Source of the DNA: Megachile rotundata
Taxonomy: Eukaryota; Arthropoda; Insecta; Hymenoptera; Megachilidae
Direction: 5' to 3'
DNA length: 64,000 nucleotides
Assembly (NCBI RefSeq): GCF_050947335.1
Contig: NC_134984.1
Location: 9,095,926-9,159,925 of the forward strand
Every line of letters starts with the position of its first letter. The first letter of the stretch is position 1. Positions 13,141 to 24,763 of this stretch are shown here, in pieces. The notes below the pieces were generated by a model. It worked only from the letters and a program-made list of their open reading frames with translations. It did no database searches and was not told the origin of the DNA. The translations under genes were made by a program, and so were the position numbers.

Positions 13141-13990
13141 TTTCTCATTAAATTTTTGTTGAGCTTGTTTGCAGGGTTGGCGGGAATAATCTTCAGTGCA
13201 AAAATAAAGAATTTTATGAACTGGGGATTCGAAGACATGATTTTGTAGGTAATTGAATATTCTGAATTTGGAAAATTTATTTTATGGAAAATTAAATGTT
13301 TCAAATTTTCAAATTTGGGATTTTTGTTGTTCGATAACTTGAAAATTTGAAACTTTGGTGATATGGAAATTTGGTGATTTGGTGATATGGAAACATAGGT
13401 GTCTGCCAATTTGGGGTTTTTAGCATGCGGAGGTATAATAATTAAAAATGTTGACAATCTGAGAAATTTGAGTTTGTAAATTGTAGTATCTCAAAAATTC
13501 AGAACTAAAGTGCTGCAAATTTCGAAGTTCGAAAACGTAAATATTTGGAAACTTGATAATTGCAGACGTTGTTAAATTTAATAATCTCATAGTTTTGAAA
13601 TTTGGTAATTTGGTGATTTAGTAATTTGGTCACTTGGTAATTTGGTAGTTTGGAATTTGAAAAATTTAGAAGTTTGAAATTAAAGAAATTTGGAAATCTA
13701 GATTTGAAGAAATTTTCAAATTTTAATTTAAGATTTTGGAAAATTAAAATTTAAGAAATTAGGAATTTTATAATTCAAGGAATGTGAAAATCAGGAATTG
13801 AGAAATTTGGAAATCTGAAATTCAAGGTATGTAAAAATAAAAAATTTAAGGAATTTTGATGTTGAGAAAAATGAGCGGTTAAAAATAGAACATTTTAAAA
13901 TAACAACTAATAAAATGCCTTCCAAATTTCTGAGTACAGAATTCGCGCCAACCCTCATAATTACATACACAACTGTATTTAGTGATCGCA
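13141..13990. repeat. degenerate AAATTTGG-type periodic tract
   Basis: Short AATT/ATTT cores recur at roughly 8-9-base spacing with G-rich linkers on this strand. It is a decayed relative of the 8-bp tracts at 7.3-8.3 and 49.7-50.1 kb. Confidence 0.6.
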
Positions 13991-15698
13991 AAAATGTTCC
14001 AAAAGAATAATCATTTTCAAAAATTTACAATTTAATTACAAAAAGATGAACGGACTTAATTTAATCAGTGATTACCTTCCACGTGTATAAAATAATAATT
14101 ATGTGTTGTGTAAAACAAGTAAGATACAACAACATAGAATTAGTGTTAACATCTTTACTTTAATCTTAAGAGCTTCAATAACCGTGGCTTAAATCCTCAG
14201 TCTTAAAGCTTCGAAAGCTCGACTTCCATATCATGTTAGTCTTAAAAGCTTAGCCTTTATGGTTGAGCTTTAAAGCTTCGAAAACTCAGGCTTTCTACAT
14301 ATATCACTTGTTTTAGCGTCATGAAAGATGCAAGCTTCATTGTTACTTAACAAAGTGGATTTTTTACAGTATTGTGTGAGGTAAAAGCTGCTATTGTTTT
14401 TTGAGTACTTTCATGGAAATACTTTTACTGAAATTGACTGGATATTTACACTCTCTATAAATATTTATTCGAATCAAAACAATTTTATTTTAAAATGATA
14501 CTCTTTCAAATTCTTTTTATTAATAATGTTGCATTTAAATTAATTCAACAATTTAAAAAATATTTTGTCCTGATTTGAATTATTGTTGATATAAAAATAT
14601 TAAATATTTTAATTATAATGTTAATACAAAATCTTAAAATTGCTAGAGAAATTTATTTAATTGAAATTGAAATTGAAATTAGAATTAATTTAAATTTTAA
14701 ATTAATTACATTTCTAGTTTATTGAATCTTGATTATTGACTAATAGATTTTATAGATCTGTAAGTAATACTGCAGATAGATTAATCTTTTAAACTTTATC
14801 TGTATGAATTTTTTATAATGGGTGTGTAATTGTTCTTGTTATGGTTCATTCTAGTAGACAAATTTTAGACATACTTCTTTTACAAGAAAATGTAGATAGA
14901 ACTATATAAAATGAATAATTTGTATACAGATATAATATACACAGCGAAACTTTGATCTAATAAAATTTTATGTAAATTTTGTATTGAGTCTTGAAAATGT
15001 ATAACAACATTTTTTATATATGTGTATATGTATTTTAATAAAAATATAACTCAAAAGACTGTACTCATTGTACATAAAAAAATTTTCCTGTGAAAGTTAT
15101 AGGATTGCAAGTTTATTGTTGCTTAAGATTATTGTTACTTGAAGCCTTTATATTTTTAGTGCATTAATAAACATATGTTGAATATACAAATTCTAATGTT
15201 TATTTAATATTTAATATTTAACTGTTTAATTACTACTTAACCCTTCAGAGAACATATGTCCAATTATAATAAATGTGTTGTACAATTTAATTATTATTTT
15301 CATATGTAAATTAAATTCAATTATTAATTATTCTGTACGTGACAAGAACTTGATAAATCGTGTAAGTCCCTTTACCTCTCTTTACAATGAAAATTGGCCA
15401 TTCCAATATCGCCAAAAAAGTAAGAGGAACACTAATTTATGCCATTAAATGTTTGGGTTCACTACACTCTGTGTAAAATGAAAATTAGCAATGCTAATAC
15501 CCTCATAAATAACCATCTCATTTATCTCCAAACATGCACCGCTCGTAAATCTGCTCTGCCTTTTCTACCTCGTAAACCAAACAATTGATTACCGCAAACC
15601 AAACAAAAACTACTGGTACGGTGAAATATGTAATAATAATGCTTCGTGTCAACAATTCCCGAAACAAAAGAAAACGTGCTATGTATCAGTATTTTATA
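13991..15698. other. non-coding AT-rich stretch with a short repeat match
   Basis: About 80 bases at 14470-14550 match the left part of the dispersed repeat at 19413 and 60523 (shared AATAATGTTGCATTTAAATT), so this is a third, truncated and diverged copy. Nothing else recognisable. Confidence 0.5.
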
Positions 15699-16514
15699 CA
15701 TGGTGCCTCACAATTAGTGTAAGTCCCTGAAATGGGGGGTAGCTGACGTGATTCTGAATAAGATTTCCCTTTTCAAAAATGGGGTTTGAAGCTTCGTTTT
15801 TGAATTATTAAGGAAAAGCACGGACCAATCAGAGCGCGAGGATTACGCATGCGCAGACGCATTGTATTTACCACGCGTTCTTTACCACGTATTGTATTTA
15901 CCACACGTTGTATTTACCACGCATTGAATTTACCACGCATTGTATTTACCACGCGTTCTTTACCACGCATTGCATTTACCATGCGTTCTTTACCATGCAT
16001 TGTATTTACCACGCGTTGTATTTACCACGCATTGAATTTACCACGCATTGTATTTACCACGCGTTGTATTTACCATGCATTGAATTTACCACACGTTGCT
16101 TACCACGTGTTACACCTACCACGTGTTGTATTGACTACGCATTATATTTACCACGCGTTGTATTTACCATGCATTGAATTTATCACGCGTTGCTTACCAC
16201 GTGCCGCACCTACCAAGCATAGTACTTGCCACGCCTTGTATTTACCACGCGTTACATTCACCACGCATTGATTTCTTACGCGTTGCACTCACCAAGCGTT
16301 GAATATACTATACATTGCATTTACCACTCAGCCGCTAACTCGAAGCTGTCACTCTCGCATCTGCGCACGCGTAATCCTCGCACTCTGTTTAGTCCGTGTT
16401 TTTCTTTAATAATTCAAAAACGAATCTTCAAACCTCATTTTTTAAAGGGAAATCTTTTGCAGAATTACGTCAGCTACCCCTTTCGGGGACCTACACTATT
16501 TGTGAGACACCCTG
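15699..16514. mobile_element. DNA element with ~150-bp inverted ends and internal minisatellite, copy 1
   Basis: The left end reads CATGGTGCCTCACAATTAGT and the right end finishes ATTTGTGAGACACCCTG, its imperfect inverse. The inverted arms run to about 15850 and from about 16360, sharing GACGTGATTCTGAATAAG-like, TTTTTGAATTATTAAGGAAA and CGCATGCGCAG blocks. TA flanks both ends. The interior is tandem ACCACGCATTGAATTT. A second copy lies inverted at 47892-48789 and a lone arm at 51787. Open frames across it on both strands are products of the repeat. No transposase is present. Confidence 0.8.
15860..16335. repeat. 16-bp minisatellite ACCACGCRTTGWATTT
   Basis: Tandem units, mostly 16 bases with some 14-base variants ending GTTCTTT, filling the centre of the long-terminal-repeat element. 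The units vary mainly at CpG positions (CACGC/CATGC/CACAC), suggesting decay of methylated CpG. Confidence 0.85.
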
Positions 16515-16740
16515 TATTTATATGTACCATAGGTAAATCTATAAATTCCCTTTGGACAGCTCACACTATAACGCACACGTGTTTGAGAGTATGTGGTATA
16601 GAATATTTCTTAAGTTCTGAGATTTTCATTTCGTTATAAAGCATAATTTCTACCTCTCTAAGTGGTAACTTGTCATTTTTACTACTTTTGTAGTACTCAA
16701 AGTCTGCCATATTTGTGTTCCACATTTTTAACATTCTAAA

Positions 16741-17216
16741 TATTAGCCCTTTGCACTCTTCAATTTTCTTCACCTACCTACTCTTTAATTTACAAAATAG
16801 ATTGAGAAAGGGGTTCTCAATAAAATGTATTGCCATAGGACGTAGTACATATGTGAGAAATACATTTTTCTTGTATTACAAGTAGCAAATAAATGATAAT
16901 ATACATATTCAACTAATCTATTTATCTGAATTATTTATGAGATCCAAGAGAAGTGTCACGTCGAGCCATACTCGACATAGGAGTGCAAAGGGTTAGGGGC
17001 ACCGAAAAGTAATCATTTTGTTTGCTAGCGAAAAACATTTATTTATGAAAGAAATCTTAAATGCTAGTCAACAAAATAATTTCTATCATCTTCTAACGCT
17101 TTTTATCAGCGTAAAGGCAATTGTTCGAGTCTCTATTTAAAAAAGTCCTTTATTGGGATTTTTCATTGAAAAACTTTGAAATCATCGAAGAAATGAATAC
17201 TTTTTGATTCCCAGTA
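16741..17216 (-). mobile_element. mariner miniature with C-terminal transposase remnant, split by an insertion
   Basis: Same family as 41745-41970. The terminal TTAGGGGCACCGAAAAGTA starts at 16993, and TA followed by TTAG also stands at 16741-16746. The best reading is that another element (16747-16992) inserted at the mariner terminus and duplicated TTAG. The minus-strand interior still shows PLR...KALEDDRNYFVD, the end of a mariner transposase, with stops. The right end (TTTTTGATTCCCAGTA) is eroded. Confidence 0.6.
16747..16992. mobile_element. CCCTTTGCACTC-ended miniature element nested in a mariner relic
   Basis: The left end CCCTTTGCACTCTTC and right end GGAGTGCAAAGGG are inverted repeats, each bordered by TTAG. 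A short internal palindrome GTCGAGCCATACTCGAC sits near the right end. Termini starting CCC and a four-base TTAN target resemble piggyBac-type miniatures, though the canonical target would be TTAA. No coding capacity beyond a chance 70-codon frame that runs in from the left flank. Confidence 0.6.
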
Positions 17217-19412
17217 TGTGGAAGCCATTTAGCATCGTTGAATTGTAAAATGATTTGTTTTACAATGTGGTAAAATTTAATATTTCCTTTTTAGTAAATA
17301 TATCTGTAGAAAAGAAAGTACCTCACCGATTTCAAAGACGTTGAAGTATAGTTACGGATTAACTGGTATCCAAGACTCTGAATATGATTTTTAGTGACTC
17401 TGGCGGAAAATTAAGCTCCGACGATCTTTGTTTATTTTATATCGTTTTAGTCTGGAGTCAAGGATAAAAAATTGGTTTTGAAAAATTTGTAAAAATACGA
17501 CTTTATTTTGCCAAGATTTTAAAGCCAAATCTTCAGTGCGGTGAACAGGTTTTGTAATTTTATACGTAAATCTTCACAAGAAGAAAACACGCAAGTTTTT
17601 ATAGAAGAAATTTTCTCACGACCCATTTAAAAAAAAAATGCTGTTTATTGCACTGAAGAATTATATAAAGAATATTTTGGAGAAGAAATCATGATAAAAT
17701 ATATTGATTTCAAAATTCTGGTAAAATGAAGTTGCATTTTTGCATACTTTTTGAAATCCAATATCTAGTGTCCTTGTCTCTCCTGGCCAATATATTGTAA
17801 GATAAACAAACATCGCTGGAGGTTATCTATTTTTTACCAGGGACAACAAAAATCCCCAAAAATAACACTCGAAGTATTCGGTTACCAGAGTTAATCCTTA
17901 GCAGCAACATTTTTGCGTCATTTTATTTTGTATGCGTAACTGTTCCATCGTTTTAATCTACGAGATATATGAAAAAAGAATTGAATTTAAATTCACAAAT
18001 TTTCATTCTTAAAATTTCACTAGTTTACATATTGTCGAAGTTACAAATTATCACATTTTTAAATATCGTAATTTATTTTGATCCTTGTACTATATTTTTG
18101 TCCTTGTTAAATATCGAAATATTTTCTTTTCGTCAAAGTTTCGAATTTTCAAATTTCTATATTCCCAAAATTACGAGTTTAATAAAATTTCTTTTTTGAA
18201 TAAAAATTAATTATTTGTTAATCTAACTGACTTTAAAGACCCAGAATGACCTTGAAAGAAAATGACTGCACTCATTTTAAAACACTGTTTTAAGACAGCA
18301 AAGCATACAATCATGTTTAATAAAATCAACTTGACTAACATGTAAGCAATGAAAATGGGACAGCTTTTTTTGTAAGAAAACTTAATTTCCAGTATTTTTC
18401 AGTTTTCGAATTTATACAATTAAATGCTATTTTTGTAATATTTCTATCATTTTAATGTAGCAAATAAAATTCTCAAGCAATAGAGTGAAAGTTCACAATA
18501 GAAAAAATGAGGAGAACCTAACAGACTATTTCATTAATTTAAGAATTAATAAATGTTGTAAAAAGGAATCTATTCAGTAATTCCATTGAAATTTATTGTC
18601 AATCATTAGTGAGAATATTATTGATGTACCTATATACTAATATACACATAATAAGATAAAAATTCACAAATTTAATTTAAATTCAAGAATTTAGTTCGTA
18701 ATGAAACATACATAATTATCTGTTATAAATAATGAAGGTTTTTAGTAACACTAATAATTAACATCAAATATTTACAAATATTTACTGATTACTCATTTTT
18801 GCTTATTGCAGAAGTAACAAATAATTTGTTAATTGTATCATTCTCTGCGTTACAGAATTTTTCCACAAATGCTTGAAAAGTGTTTAAATTCAATTTTCTC
18901 AAAAATGAAGGAAAAATTTTATTCCACGTTTCTGATTTATTTTTTGGAATCACCCTGTATGTAATATTAGTTAATAGCAATGTAATAGTACCAATATATT
19001 TTTCTAAATATCTTAAAAAGTAAGGTTAAGCGACAGTTAGATGTAGTAAAAAAAGGTGTTCAGAATGTGGTCCTTGACACCATGTTTCAAGGTCAAGGTT
19101 ATCGAAGGTCCGTAAAACCCCATATTTACTAAAAGTGCTTTTAAGGTTAAATTGCGTGAACCAGACCCTTTGCGAAACACATCGATGAATTACTGTTCTC
19201 TCAAACCCTATAAGCGAATTACACGAATGAACGCGTATCGTGACTGGTTCCAATGTGATACTATTTGTCGATAGAGAATTTTTGATTGATATGTAAATTC
19301 TTTTTCAGTTACAGATCGAATACACTGTGCATAGCAATAAAATATGCAACGTTGCGTATACTATTGAATATTGTAAAGTTATCTGAAGGTTTTTGCATAT
19401 TTCACAGAAACT
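17217..19412. other. non-coding AT-rich stretch
   Basis: No gene supported. A CACCCTGTAT motif at about 18952 looks like the end of an insect DNA element but no partner was found. Short frames at 17969-18199, 18789-18980 and 19026-19253 lack protein character. Confidence 0.45.
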
Positions 19413-20327
19413 GAATTTAAGAAATAGTTACATACATAATTATTCAAATCAAAATAATTTTATTTTAAAATGATCCTCTTTCAAATTCGTTTTATTAATA
19501 ATGTTGCATTTAAATTAATTCATAAATTTGATTATTAACGTTGATTACATAAAGTTACTCAAAATGTTGTCCTTGATAAAATATATTAAGATCATCGAAA
19601 TTGACGAAACGTGTATCCTTTTGTAAAGGATTTATTATATTGAAAATATTGCTAGGTATACATCTGAAATTAAAACCGAACAACATTTATAGAGAAAAGT
19701 TGTTCACAATTTTGTCCTTGATAATAATTTTCAAAGTCACTGTAGTTGATGAAGTGTGCCTTTTTCTGAATAAATTACTTTCTCTATAATTTCTTTATGA
19801 AATTACAACTTTTGATTACGATCACATTTAATCGAATTAATTGCATTTTAATCTTTGATATATCTTTCAAGAATGTATGTATATTTCTTAATATGCGCTA
19901 TTTGCAATATACAAGAATGTACAATGAATAGAATTCGATTCCACTATAACAATGCAGATAAGTTGGTGTCTGTATTAGAAATTTTCATATTAGAAAACTT
20001 TATTCAGCATTTCGAGGTAAAATTGAGTGACACATGTGTAATGTAATGTGTGACAGTGTAACACATCATTAGTACAGTTGTCCTTCACCGTTTTGGATCA
20101 TTTTTGTCATCTCTTTTAATTTCTAAGATTTTAATGTTTTTTTCTGATATTGCAGTTTTGGAAATAATAATATTATTCAAATAGTATTCAAAAAACAGTA
20201 TGTCCTAAATAATAATACTATACAAATAATATTCTTAATAATATCATTATTATTTACAAAAATAATTATATTGCATTATTTTAAAAAGTTATTATTATTC
20301 AGTCTATGAAGTCCAAATAGTAATTAT
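19413..20327 (+). repeat. dispersed 0.9-kb repeat, copy 1
   Basis: Nearly identical to 60523-61435 in the same orientation, with scattered substitutions and small indels. The longest shared frames (19601-19789 and 19855-20046) stay open in both copies, but they are short, very AT-rich and resemble no protein I know. This copy ends exactly at the TTAA of an inserted family B element. The family is unclassified. Confidence 0.85.
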
Positions 20328-20533
20328 TTAAGCAGTTAAATGTGTTTGACGACTATATCCGTCATGGAGATGTGTCAGAATTTTGTGTCATGACGACTAT
20401 ATCTGTCATGCGTAAAATTTCGTTACAATTTTATATTTAAATTGTAATTTTGGCGAAAACTAAATTATATTCGTATATTGTAATATGTTTAAAATGTTTA
20501 GAGGTTAACACGAAATGACAGTTAACAGGTTAA
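20328..20533 (-). mobile_element. TTAA-flanked miniature element, family B, shortened copy
   Basis: Runs from TTAAGCAGTTAAATGTG to ACAGTTAACAGGTTAA. It contains two copies of the GACGACTATATCCGTCATG-like motif and the conserved middle (TTGTAATTTTGGCGAAAAC) but lacks the end that carries the GCGCGCACCAGTG block in the other copies. It lies at the right edge of the dispersed repeat; the sister copy shows plain TTAA at that point. Confidence 0.7.
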
Positions 20534-22622
20534 ATTCCAATAACATCACAACAACGTTGAATACATTTTTTAATTGTTATTTGTGTCTCACAAGGAAAAG
20601 CACAAAAGTGTCCCCCTCCGATTTTGATGAAACTTTGTACGTTTGTTAAGCAGGTAAAAATAAGAGATACGTATTCTTTTTATCGGCTGAGATGCGATTT
20701 TAAAAGTTAACAACCCCTTAAAGTTTCAAGTTTTCTTTTCTAATTAGAAAAAACTAAAGATTGCTTTCATTTTGTTAAGAAATAACGCAAGTATAAAAAA
20801 TTGATATGTATCCTCGTATATCCAAACTTTCTCCTCTTCCATATTTTTGAATCTTACTATCTACACGAAAAACGTTAGGTAGTCTATGAACACCCTGTAT
20901 ATTACCTAAAGGGCACTGTATAATAGTTCCATTGAAACATTTACTTGTTACCGCAACATACAAAGTTACTCATCAATGCAAAATTTCCTTTGATCTCACT
21001 CGATGGAAATAGACAACCTGTATCCACATTTTGGTCTTGTCAATGGCAACATTGAGGAATATTCAGGGACACTTTGAAACTTCCGAAGAGACAATGGGTA
21101 ACGGATCAGGAATGCAATACATTGTAATTCAAATAAACTCCATAGTTTCAGTCGCTACATGCTACCTTAAGTCATAATTACTCTGATCGATTTAGTTACT
21201 TGGGCGAGTGTTTCAGTTTGTAATTCGTATACAGGGTGTTCTATTTGACTCTGTGTAAAGTTTTTTAGTATGTATCCATAAATAGAAAAGAAAATTAACT
21301 AGCGTTTATGGGTATCAAATATACGTAGAACAAAGAGTAAGAGTAATTTGAAGTATAGTTTGTTCGTGTAATGAAACAGTAAGTAAATATCTACTTTCAC
21401 GAAGGATAGAAAGAAAATTACAATTTTTAAATGTAAAAGTTATAAGATTTTAGATTCTTGTATTTATAATTTTTTAAAGTTATGAATTTTTTAATTTTCA
21501 AATTTTCATATTCTGAATTTGAGTCTGCAATTTTTTTCTCAGTTTTCAAATTTTCAAATTTGTAAGTTTAAAAATTGTCAAATTTCTAAACTCTTAAATA
21601 TAAAAATTCTAAAATTATTAAATTAAAAAATTTTTTAACTCTCAAGATTCTAAATTTTCAAATTTGTAAATTTTTAAATTACTAAATTCTTAATTTTCGA
21701 AATTTTAAAATTTCTGAACTTGCAAATTCCCAAATTTTCGAATTTCTGAACTTCCAAATTTCCAAATTTTCAAATATTAACGTTATTAAATTTATAAGTT
21801 AATAAATTTGCAAGCCTCTAAATTTACGAATTTCTGGTTTCTTCAATTTTTTATTTTCAAAATTCTTATACATATATCTAAATTACGTTCTTTCCAAATC
21901 TTCAATCGTCAAATTTCTGTATTTCTGAAGTCTAAAATCTAAAAATTTGGAGGTTTATAAACTTGAAAATTTGTAACCGAAATTTTGTGAATTAAGAAAT
22001 TGAAAATTTTTTTATTTTCTGGTTTCTACATTTACAAATTTCTTAGCATCTCAATTTTTTCATTTCTTCATTTCTTCATTTCTTAATTTTCCAATTTCTA
22101 AGTTTGATTATTTTTTAATTTCTAAATTTCTAAATTTGTGAATTTGTACATTTTTGATTTCATCATTTATGAATTCGAAAACTTCTTAATTTATAAATTT
22201 ATATATTTAAAAATGTTTGAAACAGAAATCCATGGATGGTACAGCTTATTTTCCTTAAACTGCATCAGCAATCAGCAACATTCTGTTTCAAAGCATATTA
22301 TTACTTGTGTAATGGTGCTCTACAGAACTAATAAAACTAAAATGTTCCTTGAAACAAGTGCTTCCATGGCAACAAACTATTTCTACAAACTGTGACAAAT
22401 CATTTATTTCTAGCAACAACTAGTAACAAAACGCTTATACGTATATGTGTTCGTAATGTTTTTACATGTATACATGTATATACATAATTTCAAATTTGTT
22501 GCATTTTGTTACATTTTGTTAATAAATATTGCTTAACAAAAACTGTTTGTCGAAGAATATGAACTGCTTTTATATCACAAATTAAATAAAAATCACAATG
22601 TTATTAGACAAAATTTATTAAT
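20534..22622. other. non-coding stretch with two outward-facing transposon-like ends
   Basis: ACACCCTGTATATTACC at about 20889 and TACAGGGTGTTCTATTTGAC at about 21231 look like the ends of two different CAGGGTGT-type elements, since they point away from each other. From about 21460 to 22210 the sequence is a degenerate AAATTT-spaced tract. No gene supported. Confidence 0.45.
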
Positions 22623-22818
22623 AATAAGTGGAACGATAATTTGAATAAATAATAAATGATGCAGTTAGTTTAATGAGTAATAAATGGTACAATTAGTTTA
22701 ATGAATAATAGATGGTGCAATTAGTTTAATGAATAACAAATGATGCAATTAGTTTAATGAATAATAAATGGGACAATTATTTGACTGAATAATAAGCAGA
22801 ACAACTGTTTGACTAAAT
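22623..22818. repeat. 28-bp tandem repeat, seven copies
   Basis: Seven consecutive 28-base units of the form AATAAATGRTGCAATTAGTT followed by TAATGAAT. The units at the right edge are the most changed and run directly into the palindrome beginning at 22816. Confidence 0.9.
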
Positions 22819-23367
22819 AATCATACTCTATAATATAAAATCGTAACGTAACGCGTAACGCGTAACGCTGTCACGGTTATATTGTATTCTATCATTCTAT
22901 CATTCTCTATCATACTCTTTATAGTAGAAAATCATAACGCAACGGTGTTACGCGTTACGCTGTCACGGTTAGGTTAGGTTAGGTTAGGTTAGATTTAGGT
23001 TAGGTTACATCTGTCACGGTCCTATTGTACTCTATCATAATCTGTATAGTATGAAATCATAACGTAACGGTGTCACGCATAAAGGTGTCACGGTTAGGTT
23101 AGGTTAGTAAGTATGATAGTGTTACGCGTGAGACAGTTACGTTATGATTTTATACTATAGAGTACAGTATGACCGTGACAGATGTAACCTAACCTAAACC
23201 TAACCTAACCTAACCGTGGCAGCGTCACGCGTGACACCGTTACGTTATGATTTTGTACTATAGAGAGTATGATAGAGAATAATAGAATACAATATAACCG
23301 TGACAGCGTTACGCGTTATGCGTTACGTTACGATTTTATATTATAGAGTATGAAGAGTATGATTATT
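22816..23367. repeat. large palindrome with TTAGG runs
   Basis: The left arm (22816 to about 23090) and right arm (about 23100 to 23367) are reverse complements with only small differences. Each arm contains CGTAACGTAACGCGTAACGC-like CpG-rich words, a CTGTCACGGTTA motif, and a run of TTAGG steps (about 22968-23007 on this strand, CCTAA at about 23184-23215). The single-stranded form could fold into a very long hairpin. The arms' sequence is G+C-richer than the flanks. No coding capacity. Confidence 0.85.
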
Positions 23368-23705
23368 AAAAATGAAGTTTGGCCCGAAATTTTTGATGTG
23401 TAAACATAACATAAAAAGGTTTCTACCACAGTCATATTACACTTCAATTCTATTTTAATTTAAAAAACTACACTACTAAAATGAACGAATTATTCCAATT
23501 TTAATATAAAGGACAGATTTTCGGACTTAAAAAGCTGTACCAAAAATTGATTGAAGTTTGTCGAAAAATAACCTGTATAAACTTTAAATAAAATTTACAC
23601 TATAAATTTAAACATAAAAATATTCCGGTAGAGCATGCACACGAAATAGGCGCGAAGCGCCTCGGGGGTTGGGCCGCGAAGCGGCCAGGGGGCGGAGCCC
23701 CCTAG
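22821..23705 (+). mobile_element. possible non-autonomous Helitron containing the palindrome
   Basis: The right end has three G+C-rich stem-loops in a row (GGCGCGAAGCGCC, GGCCGCGAAGCGGCC, GGGGGCGGAGCCCCC), the last followed directly by CTAG and a T. A terminal hairpin before CTRR, inserted between A and T, is the hallmark of Helitron 3' ends. A 5' end is proposed at 22821, where A is followed by TCATACTCTATAATATAAAA. Helitrons start TC and often have such AT-rich starts. The 3' end is convincing to me; the 5' end is inference. There is no Rep/helicase gene. Confidence 0.5.
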
Positions 23706-24475
23706 TAAATGATATAATGCACGTTATGAAGGAAACGAAAATTGCTATCGATAAATAGATCGATTTTACCTGAACAATAGGTTAATAAATTATAAAACGA
23801 TTTCATACGAACAATTGTTAGAATGCGATCTAGATGTGTTCCTCAATCTATAGAAAAAGTGTGCATTTTATGTAGTTTCTTTTGTTTTACACTTCGTGTG
23901 CTTTGTGCAGTTCGCAAAATGTCCTTGTTGTCACACGCACTCGTTCGTTCCACTTTGTATTTCATTTTTAATATACTTAGTTAATAGTGTTCTAAACGTG
24001 TAATTATTTATTCCACTGCATGCCAAACTCTGTCAATAATGATTAAAGTAGATTAGAAAATTAGAAAAATTAGAAAAATTTATAGTGCTACGTTGTAATA
24101 GCAGTAGATTGTGAAAATTTGCAGGGAAATTTGTAATTGAAAGAGCCTTATGGTGGATGCTTCACATTTGTTTCTTTCCGGCCATCGTACATTAACATCT
24201 GTTTCAAAATTTGAATCTTCCAAAACTGAACTTTATTCAACTCAGTCTGAATCACCACGTGGTTTACGTATGTTTTTAATTATATGAGCAGCGATTATTA
24301 TTATTATTGTTTGTAGTATTATTAACAGTGATTGAAACAAGTGCTGCCAGAAGAATAAACAAAACTTTCTGTGGTAAACCTAAGGCACTAATAACGAAAA
24401 CAAGCAATGAGCCAAGCAGGTGCCGCCAGATGAATAGACTTCGTTAAATTGCGCTGGCTTGAACGTGTTAGACAT
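23706..24475. other. non-coding stretch
   Basis: No gene or repeat supported. Confidence 0.4.
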
Positions 24476-24759
24476 ACATTATTTATTACTGTTCAAAAAT
24501 ACGTTACTACCTTGTGGTGAAGTCTACTGATGAGTGCTGTACTTGTAAAAACTTCATTTTTGTAATCATAGGAGAAATTGCGAAATCGACTCGTATCTCT
24601 CGCACATCGCATATATGTGCATGATTCTGTTTAACGAGTTGATTTCGTAAATTCGACTATGAGGTTCGATGATTGCAAAAATAAAGTTCTTACGAGTGCA
24701 GCACTCAGCAGACTTCACCATAGGGTAGTCAAGTATTTTTGAGCAACAATAAATAATGT
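24476..24759. mobile_element. fold-back (hairpin) miniature element
   Basis: The two halves are reverse complements over about 140 bases each. ACATTATTTATTACTGTTCA and AAAATACGTTACTACC at left are mirrored by the sequence ending ATAAATAATGT at right, meeting around CATATATGTGCATG. Each half carries TGGTGAAGTCTACTGA-like and CGAAATCGACTCGT-like words. I found no clear target duplication. The right end lies 4 bases from the TTAA of the adjacent family B element. Confidence 0.7.
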
Positions 24760-24763
24760 TTGT

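Noticed and set aside
15849..16639. Long overlapping plus-strand frames full of YHA and FTTR motifs
   Set aside because: They translate the 16-bp minisatellite and element arm; all frames stay open because the unit lacks stops.
19601..20046. Two short frames conserved between the 19.6-kb and 60.7-kb copies
   Set aside because: Conservation is explained by recent repeat duplication; composition is AT-driven.
20889..21250. ACACCCTGTA and TACAGGGTGT as a transposon pair
   Set aside because: They point outward, so they cannot be the two ends of one element.
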